From assembly GCF_900090265.1 (NCBI RefSeq), contig NZ_LT607752.1, positions 1,240,001 through 1,304,000 on the forward strand: a stretch of 64,000 nt of DNA, in the 5' to 3' direction. The notes beneath the pieces were generated by a model that did not search any database, was not told the origin of the DNA, and worked only from the letters and a program-made list of their open reading frames with translations. Below, piece after piece: positions 1 to 8,248 of this stretch. Source of the DNA: Micromonospora rifamycinica. GTDB lineage: Bacteria > Actinomycetota > Actinomycetes > Mycobacteriales > Micromonosporaceae. The translations under genes and the position numbers were made by a program. The stretch's first letter is position 1, and every line of letters begins with the position of its first letter.

Positions 1-780
1 GTCCCCCCGGATCAGCTCCGGGTAGTGGAAGTCGTCGCCGGTGTAGAGGCGTACCCCGGCGGGCAGCCGGCGGCGCAGCGCGACCTCCCGGTCGGCGTCG
101 AGCAGGGACACCTTGATCCCGTCGACCCGGCCCTGATGCTGCTTGATCAGGTGCAGCACCGTCTCGGTGGCCTCGTCGAGGTCGGCCGAGCCCCAGTAGC
201 CGGCCAGCGCCGGGTCGAACATGTCGCCGAGCCAGTGCAGCACCACCGGCTGGTCGGCGGCGGTGAGCAGCTCGTCGTACACCCGCAGGTAGTCGTCGGG
301 GCCGGTGGCGGCGGCGGCCAGGTGCCGGCTGCACATCAGCACCGGCCGGGCTCCGGCGGCGCTGACCTCGGCGAGCTGCTCGGCGTAGGCCCGGGTCACC
401 TGGGGCAGCGTCGCCGGCCCGGGTGGGAGCTGGTCGGTGGCGACCCCGGCGACGATCCGGCCGCCGACCGCGCGGGCCTCGGCGGCGCTGCGCCGGATCA
501 GCTCCCGGGTGGCCGGGTGGTCCAGGCCCGCGCCGCGCTGCGCGGTGTCCATCGCCTCGGCCACCCCGAGGCCGTACGACCAGAGGTGGTGCCGGAAGGC
601 GAGCGTGCCCTCCCAGTCGACGGCGGCCGGGGCGCCCGGGACGTTCTCCGCGCGCGGGTCGGCGACGACGTGCGCGGCGGCGTACGCCACCCGGCTGGTG
701 GCCGGGCCGGCGGGCCGGGCGTGGCCCGCGCCCCCGCGCAGCCGGTGGGTGCTGCCGTCGGGCAGCCGGACGGCGGTCAC
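1..780 (-). CDS. DUF993 dihydrodipicolinate-synthase-like protein, 3' end cut off
   Basis: A GTG start at 780 gives 260 codons open to the window edge, so the C-terminus is missing. The sequence reads as the DUF993 family, a DapA/aldolase-like TIM barrel found beside Gfo/Idh oxidoreductases in actinobacterial sugar loci. The conserved blocks SRVAYAAAHVVADP (residues 29-42), FRHHLWSYGLGVAEAMDTAQ and IDGIKVSLLDAD are visible, and Lys223 in the last block sits where class I aldolases carry the Schiff-base lysine. GTG overlaps the stop of the upstream oxidoreductase by 4 bp (GTGA), implying translational coupling. The substrate is unknown; aldol cleavage or dehydration of an oxidised sugar is an inference. 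Confidence 0.85.
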   Translation of the reverse strand, partial: MTAVRLPDGSTHRLRGGAGHARPAGPATSRVAYAAAHVVADPRAENVPGAPAAVDWEGTLAFRHHLWSYGLGVAEAMDTAQRGAGLDHPATRELIRRSAAEARAVGGRIVAGVATDQLPPGPATLPQVTRAYAEQLAEVSAAGARPVLMCSRHLAAAATGPDDYLRVYDELLTAADQPVVLHWLGDMFDPALAGYWGSADLDEATETVLHLIKQHQGRVDGIKVSLLDADREVALRRRLPAGVRLYTGDDFHYPELIRGD

Positions 781-1928
781 CGGGACAGCTCCGGCACCTC
801 GACCCGGCGGCCCTCGCGGGCCGAGCGCAGGCCCAGTTCGGCGAGTTGCACGCCGCGCGCCCCGGCCAGGAAGTCCCAGCTGAACGGGGCGCCGGTGACG
901 ACGTGCCGTAGGAACGCCTCCCACTGGGCCTTGAAGCCGTTGTCGAACTCCTCGTTGTCGGGCACCTCGGTCCACTGTGCCCGGAAGTCCTCGGTGGTGG
1001 GCAGGTCCGGGTTCCAGACCGGCATCGGGGTGACCGCCCGGTGCTGCACCCGGCAGCGGCGCAGTCCGGCGACGGCGCTGCCCTCGGTGCCGTCGACGTG
1101 GAACTCGACGAGTTCATCGCGGTGCACCCGGGTGGTCCAGGACGAGTTGAGCGCCGCGACCACCCCGCCGTCGAGTTCGAAGATGCCGTACGCGGCGTCG
1201 TCGGCGGTGGCCCGGTAGGGCCGGCCGGCCTCGTCGACCCGCTGCGGCACGTGGGTGGCGGCGACGCAGGTGACCGCCCGGACCGGGGCGAACAACTCCT
1301 CCAGCACGTACTGCCAGTGCGGGAACATGTCCATCACGATGCCGCCGCCGTCCTCGGCGCGGTAGTTCCACGACGGCCGCTGGGCGGGCTGCCAGTCGCC
1401 CTCGAAGACCCAGTAGCCGAACTCGCCGCGGACGGACAGGATGCGGCCGAAGAAGCCGCCGTCGATGAGCCGCTTGAGCTTGCGCAGCCCGGGCAGGAAG
1501 AGCTTGTCCTGCACGACACCGGTGCGGATGCCTGCGGCGTCGGCGGCCCGGACCAGTTCCAGTGCGGCGGCGCTGGACTCGGCGAGCGGCTTCTCGGTGT
1601 AGACGTGCTTGCCGGCCTCGATGGCCTGGCGGATCGCCTTCTCCCGCTGCTGGGTCACCTGGGCGTCGAAGTAGATCTCGGCGTCGTCGCGGGCCAGGGC
1701 GGCGGCGAGGTCGGTGGTCCAGTCGGTGAGGCCGTGCCGTTCCGCGACCGCCCGCAGCCGGGTCTCGTCCCGGCCGACCAGGATCGGCTCGGGCCAGATC
1801 CGGGTGCCGTCGCCGAGCGCCAGGCCGCCCTGCTCGCGGAGGGCGAGCAGGGAGCGGACCAGGTGCTGGCGGTAGCCCATCCGACCGGTGACGCCGTTGA
1901 CGATGATGCCGATCGACCTTCGGGTCAT
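777..1928 (-). CDS. Gfo/Idh/MocA family oxidoreductase
   Basis: This is a 383-residue NAD(P)-dependent sugar dehydrogenase of the Gfo/Idh/MocA family. The N-terminal Rossmann segment IIVNGVTGRMG (about residues 8-18) is followed by the family EKP motif in YTEKPLAES, whose lysine is the usual catalytic residue, and a C-terminal alpha/beta substrate domain. ATG at 1928 was chosen because the protein starts just before the Rossmann strand and has an AG-rich ribosome site; an upstream in-frame ATG would run through the operator and add about 78 low-complexity residues. It is coupled to the DUF993 gene. A LacI-type operator lies about 30 bp upstream, so repression by the divergent LacI protein is likely. 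Confidence 0.88.
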   Translation of the reverse strand: MTRRSIGIIVNGVTGRMGYRQHLVRSLLALREQGGLALGDGTRIWPEPILVGRDETRLRAVAERHGLTDWTTDLAAALARDDAEIYFDAQVTQQREKAIRQAIEAGKHVYTEKPLAESSAAALELVRAADAAGIRTGVVQDKLFLPGLRKLKRLIDGGFFGRILSVRGEFGYWVFEGDWQPAQRPSWNYRAEDGGGIVMDMFPHWQYVLEELFAPVRAVTCVAATHVPQRVDEAGRPYRATADDAAYGIFELDGGVVAALNSSWTTRVHRDELVEFHVDGTEGSAVAGLRRCRVQHRAVTPMPVWNPDLPTTEDFRAQWTEVPDNEEFDNGFKAQWEAFLRHVVTGAPFSWDFLAGARGVQLAELGLRSAREGRRVEVPELSR

Positions 1929-1956
1929 GGTCGTTCTTCCCCTTCTGCCACACGTG

Positions 1957-1970
1957 GGTAAGCGCTTTCC
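1957..1970. promoter_or_regulatory. LacI-family operator between divergent genes
   Basis: The sequence GGTAAGCGCTTTCC has a perfect AAGCGCTT core and 12 of 14 palindromic positions, close to the GAAAGCGCTTTC pattern typical of LacI/CcpA-type sites. It lies between the Gfo/Idh gene (start 1928, minus) and the lacI-type gene (start 2083, plus), so it probably serves both. Confidence 0.7.
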
Positions 1971-2082
1971 TAGCAGCCTAGGTGGCAGCCCGACCACGGG
2001 GCAAGGGCCGGCCCGGACCGTTGCGGTAACCTGTCCGCTACCGCGCGCCCCGGCCCGGGGCCGGACACTTTCGGGGGTGCCC

Positions 2083-3099
2083 ATGGCGACGCTGGCCGAT
2101 GTCGCCCGCCGGGCCGGGGTCTCCCCCGCCACCGCCTCCCGGGTGATCAACGGCAGCAGCAAGCCGGTCGCCGACCGGCTGCGCGAACGGGTGCTGCGGG
2201 CCGTCGCCGAGCTGCGCTACGTCCCCAACGCGCACGCCCAGCTGCTGGCCCGGCCGCAGCGCAGCGTGGTCGGCGTGGTGGTGCACGACGTCTCCGACCC
2301 CTACTTCGCCGAGCTGACCCGGGGCCTGCAACGGGTCGCCACCGACCACGGCCGGCTGGTCATCATCTGCAACAGCTACCGCGACCCGGAACGCGAGCTG
2401 GAGTACGTCGAGATGCTCCGCGCCCAGCAGGTCGCCGCGATCGTGCTGGCCGGGTCCGGCTACCACGACGCCACCTTCACCGCCCGGCTCGCCGAGAAGC
2501 TGGCCGCCTACCAGGCCACCGGCGGCCGGGTCGCGGTGGTCGGCCGGCACGAGCACCCGGGCGACGCGGTGATGCCGGCCAACTCCGACGGCGGCCGGCT
2601 GCTCGGCGCGGAGCTGCTGCGCCAGGGGCACACCCGGATCGGGGTGGTCGCCGGCCCCCGGGTGCTCACCACCATCACCGACCGGCTCGACGGGCTGCGC
2701 GCCGCGCTCGCCGACGGCGGCCACCCGCTGCCCGAGGAGCGGATCCGGTACGCCGACTTCGACCGCGACGGTGGCGCCCGCGCGGCCGGCGAACTGCTCG
2801 ACGCCGTCCCCGGGCTGACCGCCCTGGTGGCGTTGAACGACTCGATGGCCGTCGGCGCGCTGACCCTGCTGCGCGCCCGCGACGTCCCGGTCCCCGGACG
2901 GGTGTCCGTGGTGGGCTTCGACGACATGCCGGTCGCCGCCGACGTCACCCCGGCGCTGACCACCGTCCGGCTGCCGCTGGTGGAGCTGGGCGCGCGGGCG
3001 ATGACCCTGGCCCTCGGCCCGGCCACCGACCGGTCCCGGGTGGAGGTGCTGCCGGCCACCCTGGTCGTCCGGGACAGCCTCGGCCCGGCCCCGGCCTGA
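2083..3099 (+). CDS. LacI-family transcriptional regulator
   Basis: The 338-residue protein has the complete LacI layout. The helix-turn-helix is ATLADVARRAGVSPATASRV at residues 2-21, followed by a hinge (AQLLARPQRS) and a periplasmic-binding-protein-like effector domain beginning VVGVVVHDVSDPYFAEL. The dimer/effector block VSVVGFDDMPVA is present. ATG at 2083 places the HTH at the N-terminus; GTG at 2077 is in frame and two codons upstream. The AAGCGCTT operator lies about 115 bp upstream. It most likely represses the divergent Gfo/Idh-DUF993 operon and itself. The inducer is not visible from sequence. Confidence 0.9.
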   Translation: MATLADVARRAGVSPATASRVINGSSKPVADRLRERVLRAVAELRYVPNAHAQLLARPQRSVVGVVVHDVSDPYFAELTRGLQRVATDHGRLVIICNSYRDPERELEYVEMLRAQQVAAIVLAGSGYHDATFTARLAEKLAAYQATGGRVAVVGRHEHPGDAVMPANSDGGRLLGAELLRQGHTRIGVVAGPRVLTTITDRLDGLRAALADGGHPLPEERIRYADFDRDGGARAAGELLDAVPGLTALVALNDSMAVGALTLLRARDVPVPGRVSVVGFDDMPVAADVTPALTTVRLPLVELGARAMTLALGPATDRSRVEVLPATLVVRDSLGPAPA

Positions 3100-3111
3100 T
3101 CCGCGCCGGGG

Positions 3112-3128
3112 CCACCGCGCAGCGGTGG
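3112..3128. terminator. Hairpin between convergent genes
   Basis: CCACCGC, a GCA loop and GCGGTGG form a perfect 7-bp stem in the 43-bp gap between the convergent lacI-type gene and eda. There is no U tract, as is usual at this GC content. A bidirectional terminator is inferred. Confidence 0.5.
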
Positions 3129-3142
3129 ATCCGCCCACCGGC

Positions 3143-3751
3143 TCAGGCCGGCGTGGCGGCCAGCTCGGCGAGCCGGTCGATCTGCCGGGGGTCGGACAAC
3201 GCCGAACCCACCGCCACCACCCGCACCCCGGCGGCGAGGAAGTCGGCGGCGTTACCCGCGTCGATCCCCCCGGTCGCCACGAACCGCAGCTCGGGCAGCG
3301 GGCCGGCGACCGCCTTGAACCACTGTGGGCCGAGACTGACGGCGGGGAACGCCTTGAGCCAGATCAGCCCGTGGTCGAGCGCCTGCTGCGCCTCGGTCGG
3401 GGTGGCCACCCCGGGCAGGTGCGGGATGCCGTAGCTGACCGCCGCGTCGGCCACCGCCAGGTCCAGCCCGGGGGCGACGGTGAAGGCCGCCCCGGCGCTG
3501 GCGGCCTGCCGTACCTGGGCGGGGGTCCGCACCGTGCCGGCCCCGACCCGGCGGCCCCGGTCCTTGCCGGCCTCCACCGCCGCCCGCAGGGCGAGCGTGG
3601 CGTCCGGGGTGCGGATCGGCACCTCGACCACGTCGATGCCGAGGTCCCAGGCCCGTTCGGCGAGCCGGACGGTCTCCATCGGCGGCAGGTCGCGCAGGAT
3701 CACCATCACCCGCGCGGTGCCGAACAGCGGTGCGAAGTCGTGCGCGGTCAT
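3143..3751 (-). CDS. eda: KDPG/KHG aldolase
   Basis: This 202-residue protein is a class I aldolase that splits 2-keto-3-deoxy-6-phosphogluconate to pyruvate and glyceraldehyde-3-phosphate. The family signatures are all present: VVEVPIRTP with Glu43 and Arg47, VGAGTV, HLPGVATPTE, the Schiff-base lysine Lys133 in LKAFPA, and the phosphate-binding ATGGID near residue 160. Length matches Eda. It is the last gene of the minus-strand uronate operon and its ATG overlaps the KDG kinase stop by 4 bp, so the two terminal catabolic steps are translationally coupled. Assignment is secure; the context points to KDPG rather than hydroxyketoglutarate as the physiological substrate. Confidence 0.93.
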   Translation of the reverse strand: MTAHDFAPLFGTARVMVILRDLPPMETVRLAERAWDLGIDVVEVPIRTPDATLALRAAVEAGKDRGRRVGAGTVRTPAQVRQAASAGAAFTVAPGLDLAVADAAVSYGIPHLPGVATPTEAQQALDHGLIWLKAFPAVSLGPQWFKAVAGPLPELRFVATGGIDAGNAADFLAAGVRVVAVGSALSDPRQIDRLAELAATPA

Positions 3752-4785
3752 CGACCGTTCCTTCCGGTGGCGGTGGTGGTGAGCAGGCCGACGCCCACCG
3801 GGTCGAGGCTGGCCCAGTCCGGTGCCGGCAGCGCGAGGAGCCGATCGGCCAGGGCTCGGCGGGGCGGCGGGGCGGTGTCCCCCGCCACGGTCAGCGTGGG
3901 GGCCGCGCAGAGATGCCCGAGCCGCAGGCAGCGGCCCAGGTCGAGACCGCGCAGCAGCCCCGACAGGAAGCCGGCGGCGAAGGCGTCGCCGGCCCCGACC
4001 GGCTCGTGCACCGGCACCCGCAGGGCGGGGACGAAGACGTCCGGTCCGGTGCAGGGCAGCGCGGTGACGCCGACGTCGGCGTCCTTGACCACCACCAGGT
4101 CCGGGCCGGGCAGCAGGTCACGCACCGCGGCCGGGTCGGTGACGCCCCACAGGGCGCCCGCCTCGTCCAGCCCGACCAGCACCACGTCGGCGGCGTCGGC
4201 GAGCCCGCGCAGCACCGGCGCGGCGACCTCGGCCGACCAGAGCCGGGCCCGGTGGTTGACGTCGAAGGCGACCCGGGCGGCGGGCAAGGGCCGGTCGGCG
4301 ACGGCCCGGCGGACCAGGGCCGCGCAGGACGGCGAGAGGGCGGCGGTCACCCCGGACAGGTGCAGCAGCCGGACCCCGGCCAGCCCCGGGTCGTCCAGCA
4401 CCTGCGGGCCGAGCCGGGAGGCCGCCGAGCCGGACCGGTAGTAGTGCACGGCGGTGCCGCCGGGCGTCGGGTCCTTGAGGTAGACGCCGGTCGGCGCGGC
4501 CGGGTCGACGGCGACCAGGCTGGTGTCCACCCCGGCGGCGGCGACGTGCCGCAGCACCCGCCGGCCGAACGGGTCGTCGCCGACCCGGCTCACCCACGCC
4601 GTCCGGTGGCCGAGCCGGGCGAGCGCGGAGGCCACGTTGGACTCGGCGCCGCCGACCGAGACGCCCAAGCGGTCGGCGGCCTCCAGCGGCCCGGTCGGCT
4701 CCGGGCTGAGCACCACCATCGACTCACCGACGGTGACCACCTCCGGCCCGACCGGCGGCCCCGGGTCCGGCCGGTCGGTGGTCAC
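3748..4785 (-). CDS. kdgK: PfkB-family 2-keto-3-deoxygluconate kinase
   Basis: The 345-residue protein is a ribokinase/PfkB-family sugar kinase. N-terminal VTVGESMVVLSP and the GGAESNVASALARLG block form the substrate half; the C-terminal signature EPVGAGDAFAAGF carries the catalytic base Asp267. Phosphorylation of KDG to KDPG is inferred from its direct coupling to the KDPG aldolase gene and from the uronate enzymes across the divergent promoter, since PfkB sequences alone do not fix the substrate. It overlaps both neighbours by 4 bp. The chosen ATG at 4785 overlaps the DUF6807 stop (ATGA). Confidence 0.85.
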   Translation of the reverse strand: MTTDRPDPGPPVGPEVVTVGESMVVLSPEPTGPLEAADRLGVSVGGAESNVASALARLGHRTAWVSRVGDDPFGRRVLRHVAAAGVDTSLVAVDPAAPTGVYLKDPTPGGTAVHYYRSGSAASRLGPQVLDDPGLAGVRLLHLSGVTAALSPSCAALVRRAVADRPLPAARVAFDVNHRARLWSAEVAAPVLRGLADAADVVLVGLDEAGALWGVTDPAAVRDLLPGPDLVVVKDADVGVTALPCTGPDVFVPALRVPVHEPVGAGDAFAAGFLSGLLRGLDLGRCLRLGHLCAAPTLTVAGDTAPPPRRALADRLLALPAPDWASLDPVGVGLLTTTATGRNGR

Positions 4786-5729
4786 GCCGACTCCGCGGCG
4801 GCGAGCAGGGCGGTCACGCCGGCCCGGTCACGTACCCCGTCGGCGACCAGCACCCGGTGCTGCCCGGTCCGCCGGCCCCCGGCGGGCACCACCGCCGGCC
4901 GGTCGAAGGCGAAGGCCACGCAGACCCCCGGGTACATCGCCGTCCGCACGAACCACCGGTCGCCCAGCCCGAGCCCGGTGAAGACCAGGGTGTACGCCCC
5001 ACCGCCGGGCGCGACACCGGTCAGCGCCACCCAGCGGGCGGCACTGCCGTTGGCCGCCTGCTCCCCGTCGGCGTCCATGGTGAACGCCGTCGGCTCGCCC
5101 TCGGCGACCGCCCGCCAGAAGAACCCGCCGTAGCCGGCCCCACCGGGTCGGCCGTTGGTGGCCGGGCTGCCCAGCGGGACGTCCCGTTGGGCCGGGGCGG
5201 TGAGGGTGTAGTCGACGTCGAGCGCCCAGGCGTCCGCCGTCACCGGGGTCGCGGCGAGCCGGCGGTGCTCGGTGAGCAGCACCCCGCCGGCCCGGTCGCG
5301 CCACTGCAACGTGTGCGCCAACCGGTCCGGGGTGCGCTCGCGCCACTGCGTGTGCGCGATCACCCCGTGGTCGTCGCGCCAGGTGTAGCCGGTGCCGCGC
5401 ACGTACGTCCGGCCACCCCACAGGTTGGTGCCGTCGACGTCCTGCACGGCCAGCGACGCCCCGAGGTGCCAGACGTGGTCGGCGGGGAACGCGTCGGTGA
5501 CCGGGGTGCCGGCCAGCGTCCGCACCGGGTGCAGGTAGGGCCGGGGACCGTGCCGGGGATCCAGGTCGGGACGGACCACGTACCGGGCCACCTCGACGTC
5601 GCCGAGGTGCAGTGCGGGATCGTCGTCGCCCGGGTCGGCCGGGTGCGGGTCGGCCCCGGCCTGACGCGGGACCGACCCGGTCGGGTCCGGGTCGGCGCGG
5701 GTCGGGCTGGGCTGCGGGTGACCGGTCAC
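4782..5729 (-). CDS. DUF6807 (PmoA-like) family protein
   Basis: The 315-residue protein matches my recollection of the DUF6807/PmoA-type family: a Pro/Asp-rich N-terminus (about 40 residues), then RPYLHPVRTLAGTPVTDAFPADHVWHLG, GRTYVRGTGYTWRDD, LTEHRRL and GGAGYGGFFWRA, with a late WFVRTAMYPGVCVAFAFD strand region. There is no signal peptide, so it should be cytosolic. The family is predicted to be beta-rich and sits in many glycan-degradation loci without a settled function. Here it lies inside the uronate operon with 4-bp overlaps on both sides. A role in handling a sugar intermediate is inference from position only. Confidence 0.8.
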   Translation of the reverse strand: MTGHPQPSPTRADPDPTGSVPRQAGADPHPADPGDDDPALHLGDVEVARYVVRPDLDPRHGPRPYLHPVRTLAGTPVTDAFPADHVWHLGASLAVQDVDGTNLWGGRTYVRGTGYTWRDDHGVIAHTQWRERTPDRLAHTLQWRDRAGGVLLTEHRRLAATPVTADAWALDVDYTLTAPAQRDVPLGSPATNGRPGGAGYGGFFWRAVAEGEPTAFTMDADGEQAANGSAARWVALTGVAPGGGAYTLVFTGLGLGDRWFVRTAMYPGVCVAFAFDRPAVVPAGGRRTGQHRVLVADGVRDRAGVTALLAAAESA

Positions 5730-6358
5730 GGTGCCTCCATCCGGGGGGCGGGACGGCGGGCGGCGACGGCGTGCAGGGCGGCCAGCGCATAACCGGCCAG
5801 GATCGGCACCGCCACCGGGGTGACCAGTATCCCCAACAGTGCGGCCACCGCGCAGACCCCGCCGGCCGCCGCCCAGGTCCCCGGCCGGGCCAGGCCGGTC
5901 CGGGCGGCGGCGCGGGCCGCGTCCCGCCAGCCCCGCCCGCCGGTTCGGCCGACCGCGACCACGGTCAGTCCGGCGTACCCGGCCAGCGCGGCGGTGACCA
6001 CGGCGGTGCCGGCCAGCGCGACCCCGCCCCCGGGCACCCGGCCGGTGGCCAGGGCGACCAGGTCGACGCCGAGCGCGACGGCGACGGCCACCCCGACGGC
6101 GCTGGCGGCCAGGCCGGAGGGAAGCGCCCGACCGAACCGGGACAGTGTGGTGCGCAGGTCCGGCCAGCCGCCGAGGGTCAGCCGGTCGTGCAGGGCGGCG
6201 CTGGCGGCGGCCAGGGCCGGGGCGAGGGTGAGCACCGGCAGCGCGGCCAGCGTCACGGCGAACCCGAGCAGCGCCAGGTCGGTGGCGTCGCGCAGGGTGT
6301 CCCGCCAGTCCCGGCGCGGGGGTGCCTCGGCCGGCTCCGTCACCCCGACGGCGGTCAT
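5726..6358 (-). CDS. DUF624/YesL-like membrane protein
   Basis: This 210-residue polytopic membrane protein has about five hydrophobic stretches (for example LALLGFAVTLAALPVLTLAP near residue 28 and GVCAVAALLGILVTPVAVPI near 175). Its size, position after two sugar-ABC permeases and overall pattern match the YesL/DUF624 group, which accompanies rhamnogalacturonan and other glycan importers in Gram-positive bacteria. ATG at 6358 overlaps the permease stop by 4 bp and its own stop overlaps the DUF6807 start. An accessory role in transport is inferred. Family assignment is moderately confident because the sequence is weakly conserved. Confidence 0.7.
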   Translation of the reverse strand: MTAVGVTEPAEAPPRRDWRDTLRDATDLALLGFAVTLAALPVLTLAPALAAASAALHDRLTLGGWPDLRTTLSRFGRALPSGLAASAVGVAVAVALGVDLVALATGRVPGGGVALAGTAVVTAALAGYAGLTVVAVGRTGGRGWRDAARAAARTGLARPGTWAAAGGVCAVAALLGILVTPVAVPILAGYALAALHAVAARRPAPRMEAP

Positions 6359-7236
6359 CCCTTCAGCCCGCTGGTGTTGATGCCCTCGACCAGCATCCGC
6401 TGGAAGGCCAGGAAGAACAGGAAGACCGGCAGCAGCGACAGCACCGACATGGCGAACATCGGGCCGACCGCGCTCTGGCTGGTGGAGTCGATGAACAGGG
6501 TCAGCGCCACCGGCACCGTGTAGTCGTCCAGGCTGGACAGGAAGACCAGTTGCCGGAAGAAGTCGTTCCAGGTCCAGATGAACGAGAAGATCGCCGTGGT
6601 GACCAGCGCCGGGCGGCTCAGCGGCAGGATGACGTGCCGGAAGATGCCGTACGGGCTGGCCCCGTCGATCTTGGCGGCCTCGTCCAGTTCGCGCGGGATG
6701 CCCCGCATGAACTGCACCATCAGGAACACGAAGAACGCCTCGGTGGCCAGGAACTGCGGGATGAGCAGCGGCAGGTAGGGCCACTCCCCGCCGACCAGGC
6801 CGAGGCTGCGGAACAGGATGTACTGCGGCACGATCAGCACGTGCCCGGGGAGCAGCAGGGTGCCGATCATGACGGCGAACCAGATCCCCCGCAGCCGGAA
6901 CCGCAACCTCGCGAAGGCGTACGCGGCGAGCAGGCAGGAGACCGCGTTGCCGACCACGGTCAGCAGGCTGACCATGGCGCTGTTGAGGAAGAAGGTGCCG
7001 AAGCTGAGGTCGAAGTTGCCCCAGCCGGCGGTGTAGTTGCCCGGGGTGAACCGCTCGGGCAGCAGGCCGATGTTGTTGACGATCTCTTCCTGCGACTTGA
7101 CCGAGGTGCCCAGCATCCACAGCAGCGGGTAGAGCACCACCGCCACGATCACCACCAGCACGAGCAGCCGTACGGCCTGCCGGCCGCGCTGCCGGCGGCG
7201 GCCGGGCCGCCGCGCCGTCGAGGTCACCGCCACCAT
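6355..7236 (-). CDS. Sugar ABC transporter permease (MalG type)
   Basis: A 293-residue inner-membrane permease of the CUT1 carbohydrate class, with six predicted helices starting at LLVLVVIVAVVLYPLLWMLG. The cytoplasmic EAA loop reads ELDEAAKIDGASPYGIFRHV, the site that docks the ATPase. The C-terminus ends RMLVEGINTSGLKG, the usual MalG-like tail. ATG at 7236 overlaps the upstream permease stop by one base (TGATG); an in-frame GTG at 7239 would give a 4-bp overlap and cannot be excluded. No ATPase gene is in the operon, so a shared MsiK-type ATPase encoded elsewhere is expected. Confidence 0.9.
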   Translation of the reverse strand: MVAVTSTARRPGRRRQRGRQAVRLLVLVVIVAVVLYPLLWMLGTSVKSQEEIVNNIGLLPERFTPGNYTAGWGNFDLSFGTFFLNSAMVSLLTVVGNAVSCLLAAYAFARLRFRLRGIWFAVMIGTLLLPGHVLIVPQYILFRSLGLVGGEWPYLPLLIPQFLATEAFFVFLMVQFMRGIPRELDEAAKIDGASPYGIFRHVILPLSRPALVTTAIFSFIWTWNDFFRQLVFLSSLDDYTVPVALTLFIDSTSQSAVGPMFAMSVLSLLPVFLFFLAFQRMLVEGINTSGLKG

Positions 7237-8213
7237 CACTTCTCCCCGTCGGCGTAGTGCACCCAGAACCGCCCGGTGCTGAAGAAGATCGCGGTGATCA
7301 GGCCGATCGCGATCAGGAAGACCCAGGCCATCGCCGAGGCGTAGCCCATCTCCAGGTCGGTGAAGCCGGAGATGTAGAGCTTCAGGGTGTACATCAGGGT
7401 GGAGTCGACCGGCCCGCCGGTGCCGTTGCTGAGCACGAACGCGGCGGTGAAGCCCTGGAAGCCGTTGATCGTCTCCAGCACCAGGTTGAAGAAGATGACC
7501 GGGGAGAGCATCGGCAGGGTGACGTGCCAGAACTGCGACCACCGGCCGGCGCCGTCGACGGAGGCCGCCTCGTACAGCTCGGTGGGCACCTGCTTGAGCC
7601 CGGCCAGGAAGATCACCATCGGGGCGCCGAACTGCCAGATGGCCAGCACCATCAGGGTCTGCAACGCCCAGTCCGGGTCGCTGACCCAGGGCAGCCCCTC
7701 GATGCCGAACAGCGCGAGGAACGAGTTGAACGCGCCGTCCCGGTTGAACATGTTGACCCAGACGATGGCCAGCGCGACGCTGCCGCCGAGCAGCGACGGC
7801 AGGTAGAACAGCGCCCGGAACAGCCCCACCCCCCGCCACGCCTTGTTGAGCAGCATCGCCACGCCGAGCGCGGCGGCCAGCTTCAACGGCACGGCCACCA
7901 GGGCGAAGGTCAACGTCACCCGGACCGCGTGCCAGTACGACGGGTCGGCGGTGAACATCCGCTCGTAGTTGGCCAGCCCGACCCACTCCACCTCGGACAG
8001 CGGGGTGAGGATGTCGTAGTTGGTGAAGCTCAGCCAGAGCGAGAGCAGCATCGGGACCGCCGTGACGCCCATCAGTCCGATGAGCCACGGCGAGAGGAAT
8101 ACGTAACCCGCCAGTCCTTCCGCGTGCCGGTCCCGCCCGGCCCGACGCCGGTTGGCGTGGGGCCGGGCGGGACCGGTGCGTCCGGTCCGGCCGGGTGCCG
8201 TGGTGAGGGCCAC
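7236..8213 (-). CDS. Sugar ABC transporter permease (MalF type)
   Basis: A 325-residue CUT1 permease. After a 30-residue basic N-terminus come six helices beginning LAGYVFLSPWLIGLMGVTAVPML, and the EAA loop ELYEAASVDGAGRWSQFWHV near residue 230. The GTG at 8213 was chosen because AAAGGAG stands 8 bp upstream and it is 35 bp from the solute-binding-protein stop; longer frames overlap that gene heavily. Together with the downstream MalG-type subunit it forms the pore for the sugar bound by the upstream lipoprotein. Substrate is inferred to be an oligogalacturonide or related pectin fragment from the surrounding enzymes. Confidence 0.9.
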   Translation of the reverse strand: MALTTAPGRTGRTGPARPHANRRRAGRDRHAEGLAGYVFLSPWLIGLMGVTAVPMLLSLWLSFTNYDILTPLSEVEWVGLANYERMFTADPSYWHAVRVTLTFALVAVPLKLAAALGVAMLLNKAWRGVGLFRALFYLPSLLGGSVALAIVWVNMFNRDGAFNSFLALFGIEGLPWVSDPDWALQTLMVLAIWQFGAPMVIFLAGLKQVPTELYEAASVDGAGRWSQFWHVTLPMLSPVIFFNLVLETINGFQGFTAAFVLSNGTGGPVDSTLMYTLKLYISGFTDLEMGYASAMAWVFLIAIGLITAIFFSTGRFWVHYADGEK

Positions 8214-8248
8214 GGGTCCGGCTCCTTTCGTCGACCGCGACGGGTCGG

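Noticed and set aside
777..2162. Longer start of the Gfo/Idh gene at 2162
   Set aside because: The extra 78 residues are low complexity and run through the LacI operator; the Rossmann strand starts near 1928.
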